Position numbers and translations under genes: made by a program. Below the pieces are notes generated by a model, which saw nothing but the letters and a program-made list of their open reading frames with translations, made no database searches and was not told the DNA's origin. This document shows positions 56,473 through 64,000 of a stretch of DNA of 64,000 nt, one piece after another (positions within the stretch are counted from its first letter, which is position 1; the number at the start of each line of letters is the position of its first letter). Source of the DNA: Hydrogenovibrio sp. JE_KL2 (GTDB lineage Bacteria; Pseudomonadota; Gammaproteobacteria; Thiomicrospirales; Thiomicrospiraceae); assembly GCF_009296185.1 (NCBI RefSeq), contig NZ_WBJR01000003.1, positions 248,001 to 312,000 of the forward strand, written 5' to 3'.

Positions 56473-57749
56473 ATGTGGCAATTGGATATTCGGAAACTCG
56501 AAAATAACATTACGATACGTTATGTTATTGCCATCAGTTTGATTGCGTTTCTCTCAACGATAGCTTACTACGCCTTTCAGTCAGCACTTTCCCGCTCTTA
56601 CGATACGGCATTAATTGTCAATATTTCCGGTCGTCAACGCATGTTGAGTCAGCATATTGCGCTTGATGCTCACCGATTGTATCTTAAACGATTCGACCAT
56701 CTGGATAAATGTCAGCATTCGGCTGTTTTTCTGATGAACGCGTTGGAAAAAAATGCCCAGGAGATGGCTTTGACGAATCAACGTCTGTCTATCGGTCATA
56801 TCAGAAATGAAGAGTTTGAGATGCTTTCTCCTCCCATTTACGAGATGTATTTTGGAAAAATGAACTTGGCGAAGCGCGTTGACGACTATGTTGCTCTTGC
56901 TCGGGTGTTGGAGACAGAAAATGATAAGGTTGCCGCACGAGAGGTGTTAAGCAAAATCAATGGTGTGTCTGAAAGCTTGCTACATGACCTGAATTTGGTG
57001 GTTCATCAATACCAGAAAGAGGGTGAGCAAAAGCTCGCTAGAGTGAAGCAGATAGAATGGTTTAACTGGATTTTGACACTCATCGTACTGATTCTGGAAG
57101 TGGTATTTATCTTCAGGCCAATGGTCAGAAAAATTGTTCAACTTACCAAGTCCGAAGCGCAGACCATGGTGTCTTTACAGGAGTTGGTGGCATTACGAAC
57201 TTCTCATTTGGAAGAGGCGAACTCTAAACTGGAAAAACTGGCGCAACATGATGCATTGACTGGTTTGCTGAACCGGTTGAACATGGAAGAAGATATCGAA
57301 AATGCTATCAATGATTATCACAGCCAACAGATTCCATTTGCGATTTTGATGTTTGATGTCGATTGGTTTAAGCGGGTAAACGACAACTATGGACATGATG
57401 TCGGTGATATGGTGTTGATCGAGGTCGCGAAGCGACTGAAAAAGGCGTCAGATATGATGACAAGGTATACCGAGCAGGGGGGGAGGAGTTTGTGATTTTG
57501 CTCAGTCGAGCGCCAATGGAAAACAGTCTGTCGAAAGCTATGGATATTTTAAAAGCCGTCGAAGAGCATCCTTTCCCGGTTGATGGCGAACAACTGAAGC
57601 TGACGTTGAGCGGCGGTTTATACCATTCTGATTTATGTCCGCCTGTTGATGTTAAAGGCGTGTTGAAACAAGTGGATATCGCCCTTTATGATTCCAAAAA
57701 CCAAGGGCGAAATCGCCTGACGCAAGTTAAAGACTGTAACGACTGTTAA
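56473..57749 (+). pseudogene. Membrane diguanylate cyclase with PilJ-type sensor, single-base frameshift
   Basis: Two reading frames make one gene. Frame one, about 340 residues, has a membrane helix, a PilJ/NIT-like sensor (SGRQRMLSQHI), a second helix and the start of a GGDEF domain (LAQHDALTGLLNRL, FDVDWFKRVNDNYGHDVGD). It ends soon after at TGA 57493. The rest of the domain, VYRAGGEEFVILL onward, is in frame -1 to 57749. One missing base near 57461-57470 would restore it (KASD, then DDKVYRAGGEEF). Either a real frameshift mutation or a sequencing error. The active-site GGEEF itself is intact. The start uses ATG 56473. Confidence 0.8.
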
Positions 57750-57750
57750 C

Positions 57751-60375
57751 CTACTTGTCCGACAGAAGCTTTTTCAGCTCGTAGAGCGTTTCCAAAGCCA
57801 TTTTTGGCGTCATTTCATCTGGATGGCAGTTTTGTAACTGCTCTATGATATTTTCTGTAGCAGGATCTGGCGCATAGGCGAACATATCGACTTGTGCATG
57901 CGGTGAACTGCTTGCTGATTGTGCTACAGGCGCGTTGACCAAGGTTTGGTTTTCCAAGCGTGCGAGCTGCTGTTTTGCAATATCAATAACGGGCTTGGGA
58001 ACTCCCGCCAAAGCCGCTACCTGCAAGCCATAGCTTTGGGAAGCTGGACCTTCTTGTACCTGATGCAGGAAAACGATTTTGTCCTGATATTCGACGGCAT
58101 CCAAATGAATGTTGATGACATTGTCATATTGTTCATTCAAAGTGGTAAGTTCAAAGTAGTGGGTGGCGAACAGGCAGTAGCCTTTGATTTTACCCGCCAT
58201 TTGTTCCGCTATCGCCCAAGCCAATGCCAAACCATCGAAAGTTGAAGTGCCTCGACCGACTTCATCCATCAATATCAGTGAGTTTTCTGTGGCATGGTGC
58301 AGGATGTTGGCGGTTTCCGTCATTTCCACCATGAAAGTCGAGCGCCCGGAAGTCAGGTCGTCTGATGCACCGATACGTGTGAAAATACGGTCAATTGGCC
58401 CCAACCTGGCAGATTCTGCGGGGACATAAGAACCCATGTAGGCCAAGATAGCAATGAGCGCCGTTTGACGCATGAAGGTGGATTTCCCGCCCATGTTCGG
58501 CCCGGTGATGATTTGTAAGCGGCGCTGCTCGTCAAAACAAGTGTCGTTGGGAATAAACGGTTGTGAAGACAGGGCTTCAACTGTCAAGTGTCGGCCTTTG
58601 ATGATGCTGATTTCCGGCGCGTCGGTCAGTTGTGGGCGATTGAGGTTTAAAGCGTTTGCCTGACGAGCTAAGTTCACCAAGACATCGATTTCAGCCAAAG
58701 CGCCTGCCGTTGCCTGTAAAGGACGCAACTCGGCATTGATGGTTTCCAACAATTGTTGGTACAGCCATTTCTCTCTGGCAAGTGCTTTTTCGTTTGCACT
58801 CAGCACCTTGTCTTCAAACGTTTTGAGTTCCGGGGTGATATAACGTTCCTGTCCCTTGAGGGTTTGGCGTCGCTGGTAGTCCATCGGCACTTTGTCTGCT
58901 TGCAGTTTGCTGACTTCAATGTAATAGCCATGCACGCGGTTGTAGCCGACTTTCAATGTTGATATCCCGGTACGTTCCTTTTCGCGTTCTTCCAGTGCCA
59001 GCAGGTAATCGCCTGCTTGAGTTTTGAGGTTGCGCAGCTCATCAAGCTCAGCATCATAACCTTCGGCAAATACGCCGCCGTCTCGCATCAGCATTGGTGG
59101 AGATTCAACCAACGCCTTATCCAAGGTATCGGCTAAGTCTGGATAGAGCCCGAGTGTTTTAGCAAGAGATTGCCACCTGTCGGCAGACTGTTCGGCCAGT
59201 AATGTTTGTAGCTCAGGCAATTGTAAGAGGGATCGACCGAGGTGCAATAAATCTCTCGGGCGCGCAGAGTAAAGCGATACTCGGCTGAGAATACGCTCAA
59301 GATCGCCAATCGGTTTGAGCAGCTCACGAAATGCATCAATTTGGTAGCTGGTCAATAAGGATTCGATAGCGTCCAGCCTTGCATTCAACTTAGCTTGATC
59401 TCTCAGCGGTTGGTTGATCCAACGTTTGAGCAAACGGCTACCCATGGCGGTTGCCGTTTTGTCGAGAATGGCAAACAGGGTGTTGTGAGTGCCGCCGCTG
59501 AGGTTGGTATCCAGCTCAAGGTTGCGGCGACTGTTGGCATCCAGAATCAGGGTGTCGTCTTGCTGATAGGTATGTAAACTTTGCACATGTGCCAAGTCGT
59601 TTTGCAGCATGGATTGAGCATATTGGATAATGCCACCGGCTGCAGCAATCAATGCTGGCAAATCATTACAGCCAAAAGCCACCAAGTCTTTGGTGCCGAA
59701 CTGTTTTAGCAGCCGTTTACGCGAGCTTTCCGGTTCAAAATGCCAAGCAGGAAAATCTACCAGGTTGGGTCTGTTACGAACGGTTTCCGGCAGGTTTTGC
59801 TTAAACAAGGGATCGTCAGGCAGGATGATTTCCGCAGGTTTCAGGCGTTCCACTTCGGAGCTGAGAGCTTCTTGATCGGCAACCATGGTGCCTTCAAATC
59901 GACCACTGGCGACATCAAGGTAAACCAAACCATATTGAGCGTCATTTGCCGTTTCACTCTGGACAATCGCGCACAGTAAATTCTCTGCCTTGTCTTCAAG
60001 CAAAGCGTCTTCTACCAAGGTGCCAGGCGTGATGATGCGTACTACCTTGCGTTCAACAGGGCCCTTAGAGGTTGCCGGGTCGCCCACTTGCTCGCAGATA
60101 GCGACTGATTCACCCAGTTTGACCAGTTTCGCCAAATAACCGTCCGCCGAGTGATGGGGAATTCCCGCCATAGGAATCGGTTCGCCGCCGGATTTGCCTC
60201 TAGCTGTCAAGGTGATATCGAGCAACTCAGAAGCCTTTTTGGCATCTTCATGGAAGAGTTCATAAAAATCGCCCATCCGATAAAACAGCAGGTGATTCGG
60301 GTGCTCGGCTTTGACTGCCAAGTATTGCTGCATCATGGGGGTGTGGGTGGTTTCGGATTTGGTTTTTTTGGTCAT
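57751..60375 (-). CDS. mutS: DNA mismatch repair protein MutS
   Basis: About 874 residues. Mismatch-binding [11 protein letters not shown] (Phe and Glu) at the N terminus, connector, lever and clamp domains, then Walker [14 protein letters not shown], signature STFMVEMTE and Walker [17 protein letters not shown] 60375 ([10 protein letters not shown]) is chosen; the longer ORF uses a TTG. Coding sequence contains two copies of the dispersed repeat, one encoding RPNLVDF, the other SARLGP. It converges on the frameshifted cyclase one base away. Confidence 0.97.
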   Translation of the reverse strand: MTKKTKSETTHTPMMQQYLAVKAEHPNHLLFYRMGDFYELFHEDAKKASELLDITLTARGKSGGEPIPMAGIPHHSADGYLAKLVKLGESVAICEQVGDPATSKGPVERKVVRIITPGTLVEDALLEDKAENLLCAIVQSETANDAQYGLVYLDVASGRFEGTMVADQEALSSEVERLKPAEIILPDDPLFKQNLPETVRNRPNLVDFPAWHFEPESSRKRLLKQFGTKDLVAFGCNDLPALIAAAGGIIQYAQSMLQNDLAHVQSLHTYQQDDTLILDANSRRNLELDTNLSGGTHNTLFAILDKTATAMGSRLLKRWINQPLRDQAKLNARLDAIESLLTSYQIDAFRELLKPIGDLERILSRVSLYSARPRDLLHLGRSLLQLPELQTLLAEQSADRWQSLAKTLGLYPDLADTLDKALVESPPMLMRDGGVFAEGYDAELDELRNLKTQAGDYLLALEEREKERTGISTLKVGYNRVHGYYIEVSKLQADKVPMDYQRRQTLKGQERYITPELKTFEDKVLSANEKALAREKWLYQQLLETINAELRPLQATAGALAEIDVLVNLARQANALNLNRPQLTDAPEISIIKGRHLTVEALSSQPFIPNDTCFDEQRRLQIITGPNMGGKSTFMRQTALIAILAYMGSYVPAESARLGPIDRIFTRIGASDDLTSGRSTFMVEMTETANILHHATENSLILMDEVGRGTSTFDGLALAWAIAEQMAGKIKGYCLFATHYFELTTLNEQYDNVINIHLDAVEYQDKIVFLHQVQEGPASQSYGLQVAALAGVPKPVIDIAKQQLARLENQTLVNAPVAQSASSSPHAQVDMFAYAPDPATENIIEQLQNCHPDEMTPKMALETLYELKKLLSDK
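58399..58417 (+). repeat. Dispersed CCAACCTGG repeat, copy 6 (inside mutS)
   Basis: CCCCAACCTGGCAGATTCT, one mismatch to the consensus. On the coding strand it encodes ESARLG near the ATPase core, in the same frame (GCC AGG TTG GGG) as the lipB copy. Confidence 0.75.
59752..59770 (-). repeat. Dispersed CCAACCTGG repeat, copy 7 (inside mutS)
   Basis: ACCCAACCTGGTAGATTTT on the coding strand (one C short of the consensus). It encodes RPNLVDF in mutS. Confidence 0.78.
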
Positions 60376-60617
60376 GTTGTCGGGAGATTTAGAGTCGTGT
60401 TTCGGAAAATTCCGTCGTGTAAAAATGGTTAACAAAACGATTAGAGGATGATTTTACCGTTTTAAAGGTTTTTTTGCAGTTTTGACGGAATTTGATTTTG
60501 TCGAAGCTGTCAAAAAAATGCAAAAAAAGGTATCCTAGTCAAACTTGAGTTGTTTCGCCTTTTTGAATGGTGGGGGATTCGAACTCAAATGTATTAAAAT
60601 CAAAAGGAGCCTCTTTC

Positions 60618-61115
60618 ATGAGTGATCGTTCTCAATTATTTAGCTTGGTTTCCGAGGTGGGTGAAGCCTTGAAAAGCCATGAAAAAATGATTGTGACTGC
60701 GGAGTCGTGTACCGGCGGATTGATTGCCGAAGCCTTGACTTCGATCGCAGGCAGTACCGCATGGTTCGATCGAGCTTATGTGACTTATAGCTATGAAGCT
60801 AAGAGGGAGATGCTTGGCGTCAAAGAAACGACCATTATGAAGAAAGGGGCGGTCAGCCAAGAGTGCGTGGAAGAAATGGTGCTGGGCGCATTACAGCAGT
60901 CCCATGCCAAGGTGGCGGTTGCCTGTAGCGGCATTGCCGGACCTGGAGGCGGAACGCCAGATAAACCGGTAGGCACGGTTTGGATTTCTTGGGCGATACA
61001 AGGTCATGACAAATTGATTTCAAAAGAATTTCATTTTGATGGTGATCGCGATGCCGTGAGAAGCCAGTGTACTGTCGAAGCTTTAAAAGGTGTTTTAGAC
61101 CTTTTGAACGAATAA
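60618..61115 (+). CDS. pncC: Nicotinamide-nucleotide amidohydrolase PncC (CinA C-terminal domain)
   Basis: About 165 residues; hydrolyses NMN to nicotinate mononucleotide in the pyridine nucleotide cycle. The motifs TAESCTGGLIAEALTS, YVTYSYEAKREMLGV, and ACSGIAGPGGGTPDKPVGTVWI are intact. ATG 60618 follows AAAAGGAG by eight bases. It stands between mutS and recA, as in many gammaproteobacteria, where the recA-linked copy is often called ygaD. Confidence 0.94.
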   Translation: MSDRSQLFSLVSEVGEALKSHEKMIVTAESCTGGLIAEALTSIAGSTAWFDRAYVTYSYEAKREMLGVKETTIMKKGAVSQECVEEMVLGALQQSHAKVAVACSGIAGPGGGTPDKPVGTVWISWAIQGHDKLISKEFHFDGDRDAVRSQCTVEALKGVLDLLNE

Positions 61116-61409
61116 TTTCTGCCCGCACTCAGGCGGGCGCAAACCTTATCTCTCCTTCTGAAAACCCTCTTTTTGCACTAAAAAACAGAACATTTCTTTC
61201 TTGTTGATAACCGGCTCTGATTTCCTTTCAATACCGTTTAATGAGAAATACACAAAAAACCCCAGCTAACCTCAAAAATTAAGTGCTTAAATCCTTAAAT
61301 TATGGGATAATTTTCGGCTAAAATTTGCGCTCGTTTTTGAGGGTTTTTCTCTCCATGGGAACAGCGCCAATCTCCGAAATGCTAACCAATCAAAAGTAGG
61401 AAAAGTTCA
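61116..61409. promoter_or_regulatory. recA upstream region
   Basis: About 294 bp without a gene. A GATAAT at about 61306 is a -10 candidate. I see no sequence close to the gammaproteobacterial LexA box (CTGT-N8-ACAG). The region also has several A/T-rich tracts. Confidence 0.35.
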
Positions 61410-62447
61410 ATGGATGAAAACAAAAAGAAAGCTCTTGAAGCGGCCTTAGGTCAAATTGAAAAGCAATTTGGTAAAGGTTCAATCATGAGGATGGGCGATC
61501 AAAGTGTTGCTCGTGACATTGAAGCGATTTCAACCGGTTCTTTGGGATTGGATATTGCATTGGGTATTGGCGGTTTGCCACGCGGTCGTATCGTTGAGAT
61601 TTACGGACCGGAATCTTCTGGTAAGACAACATTGACGCTGCACGTCATTGCAGAGATGCAAAAGACGGGTGGAACAGCAGCGTTTGTGGACGCCGAGCAT
61701 GCGCTTGACCCTATCTATGCTGAAAAGTTGGGTGTTGATCTGGATAACCTATTGGTTTCTCAGCCGGATACCGGTGAACAGGCTTTGGAAATTACCGATT
61801 CATTGGTGCGTTCCGGTGCAGTTGATGTGGTGGTGGTCGACTCGGTAGCGGCTTTGACGCCTAAGGCGGAAATTGAAGGTGAGATGGGTGATTCCCATAT
61901 GGGTCTGCAGGCACGTTTGATGTCTCAGGCGTTGCGTAAGTTGACGGCAAATATCAAGCGTACGAATACCTTGGTTATTTTCATCAACCAGATCCGTATG
62001 AAGATCGGTGTGATGTTTGGTAATCCTGAAACCACGACGGGTGGTAACGCATTGAAATTCTATTCTTCAGTACGTTTGGATATCCGTCGAATCGGTGCCA
62101 TCAAAAAAGGTGAAGAGATTTTAGGAAACGAGACGCGCGTCAAAGTTGTGAAAAACAAAGTGGCGCCGCCGTTCAAGCAGGTTGAGTTCGATATCCTATA
62201 TGGCGAAGGGATTTCTCGTGAAGGTGAGATTATCGACCTTGGTGTCAAAGAGAAATTGATTGAGAAAGCCGGTGCCTGGTATAGCTATCAAGGGCAAAAA
62301 ATCGGACAAGGTAAGGATAACGTCCGTCAGTATTTGAAAGAGAATCCTGAGATTAACGAAACCTTACAAGCACAAATTAAAGAAAAACTGATGCCGGCGA
62401 AGAAAGATGCGAAAGCCGCTGACGTTGAAGTAGATAGCGAAGCCTAA
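61410..62447 (+). CDS. recA: Recombinase RecA
   Basis: 345 residues. Walker [10 protein letters not shown], Walker [11 protein letters not shown], the L2 loop [16 protein letters not shown] and the acidic C-terminal tail are intact. It catalyses homologous pairing and activates SOS. recX follows 23 bases later. Natural transformation, if present, would need it. Confidence 0.99.
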   Translation: MDENKKKALEAALGQIEKQFGKGSIMRMGDQSVARDIEAISTGSLGLDIALGIGGLPRGRIVEIYGPESSGKTTLTLHVIAEMQKTGGTAAFVDAEHALDPIYAEKLGVDLDNLLVSQPDTGEQALEITDSLVRSGAVDVVVVDSVAALTPKAEIEGEMGDSHMGLQARLMSQALRKLTANIKRTNTLVIFINQIRMKIGVMFGNPETTTGGNALKFYSSVRLDIRRIGAIKKGEEILGNETRVKVVKNKVAPPFKQVEFDILYGEGISREGEIIDLGVKEKLIEKAGAWYSYQGQKIGQGKDNVRQYLKENPEINETLQAQIKEKLMPAKKDAKAADVEVDSEA

Positions 62448-62470
62448 GTTTTTAGCCGAGTTTCACTATC

Positions 62471-62956
62471 TTGTTTTCGCTTGAAACCGCCTCTGCCGAA
62501 GAGATTGATTTAGTCAAGCAAATGGAGGCTAGGGCGGTTTATTTACTGGCCATGCGAGAGCATGGTTCCAAAGAGCTGAAGCGAAAACTCAAGGAAAAAT
62601 TTCCCGAGACTGAAAATCGACCCAACCTGGTCGATTTTGTCATTCTGACTTGCCAAAAAAACGGTTGGTTGTCAGATGAGCGTTTTGTTGAGATCAGTGT
62701 GCGGCAAGGGATTGAAAAAGGGCATGGCCCTTATAAAATTCGCCAGACATTGCAGCAACGCACCGACGCATCGGATTTGATAGAAATGTATTTGGAAATG
62801 GATGATTCCGATTGGGCTGAAATCGCTAAAGCCGCTTTGGAAAAGAAATACGGCGACGCTATCAAGCCAAAAGAAATGAAGGAGCAAGCGCGTAGAATGC
62901 GCTTTCTACAAAGTCGTGGGTTTAGCCAATCGCAGATATGGAAAGCAATGCGATAA
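62471..62956 (+). CDS. recX: RecA regulator RecX
   Basis: 161 residues, helical. The three RecX tandem repeat motifs are visible: YLLAMREHGSKELKRKLKEKF, GWLSDERFVEISVRQGIEKGHGP, and YGDAIKPKEMKEQARRMRFLQSRGFSQSQI. It inhibits RecA filaments. TTG 62471 is the likely start (an in-frame ATG at 62523 would cut into the first repeat). Residues ENRPNLVDF are encoded by a dispersed repeat copy. Confidence 0.92.
   Translation: MFSLETASAEEIDLVKQMEARAVYLLAMREHGSKELKRKLKEKFPETENRPNLVDFVILTCQKNGWLSDERFVEISVRQGIEKGHGPYKIRQTLQQRTDASDLIEMYLEMDDSDWAEIAKAALEKKYGDAIKPKEMKEQARRMRFLQSRGFSQSQIWKAMR
62619..62638 (+). repeat. Dispersed CCAACCTGG repeat, copy 8 (inside recX)
   Basis: GACCCAACCTGGTCGATTTT encodes RPNLVDF in recX, the same peptide in the same frame as the second mutS copy. 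Confidence 0.75.
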
Positions 62957-63004
62957 CGAAATCGACGACGAATACAAAATTTGAATTAATGAGTAAAACT
63001 CTAG

Positions 63005-64000
<996 letters not shown>

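Noticed and set aside
57492-57749. A separate small gene after the diguanylate cyclase
   Set aside because: It is the frameshifted C-terminal end of the GGDEF domain, not an independent gene.
61116-61409. LexA box upstream of recA
   Set aside because: No CTGT-N8-ACAG-like site was found by eye, so none is annotated.

Overview
The window comes from a gammaproteobacterial chromosome. Gene order (ybeD-lipB-lipA next to dacA, rodA-mrdA-mreDCB, gatCAB, mutS/pncC-recA-recX-alaS) and the presence of a Tat-exported SoxH-like hydrolase and a possible SoxXA-binding lipoprotein suggest a sulfur-oxidising lineage of the Thiomicrospira/Hydrogenovibrio/Thiomicrorhabdus type. The taxonomic assignment is an inference from gene content. 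No tRNA, rRNA, CRISPR array or cas gene was seen.

Region 1 (1-13559) is most of a Tn7-like transposon whose left end lies outside the window. It reads tnsA (3' end), tnsB, tnsC, tniQ and, directly abutting tniQ, a DNA cytosine-5 methyltransferase, all on the + strand. A convergent minus-strand operon then carries a TnsE-like gene, a Vsr mismatch endonuclease, a 1000-residue protein with a MutL/MORC/Hsp90-type ATPase at its N terminus and a histidine-kinase-like ATPase at its C terminus, a 653-residue receiver-domain protein, and a 252-residue protein ending in what looks like an HNH nuclease fold that has lost its catalytic residues. The methyltransferase, Vsr, double ATPase, receiver and dead HNH look like a phosphorelay-gated modification/defence system carried as transposon cargo. 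The element ends in an array of 20-bp repeats (likely TnsB sites) about 5 bp from the stop codon of lipA.

Region 2 (13560-29600) is core: lipoate synthesis, D-amino acid transaminase and PBP5-type carboxypeptidase, the rod-shape/elongasome genes (mreC appears to start at a rare ATT codon), the GatCAB amidotransferase, HtpX, a SufE-like protein and a SoxH-like metallo-hydrolase.

Region 3 (29600-47800) holds pstSCAB behind a Pho-box-like site, serB, an RDD membrane protein, a CbiM-like permease, guaBA, tadA, a cheD-cheA-cheZ-like set, a DUF302 protein, htpG and ldhA. Region 4 (47800-64000) holds chrA, lipoprotein and DMT-exporter genes, an ATP-grasp plus FGase/DUF1704 pair, cnoX, a frameshifted diguanylate cyclase, mutS, pncC, recA, recX and the start of alaS.

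The most unusual chromosomal signal is a dispersed ~20-bp repeat with consensus ACCCCAACCTGGYAGATTTT. Its 9-bp core occurs ten times at eight loci between lipB and recX, both between genes (twice as inverted pairs, one a clear terminator) and inside coding sequence (lipB, twice in mutS, recX), and I found none in the transposon. This is the pattern of a DNA uptake sequence.
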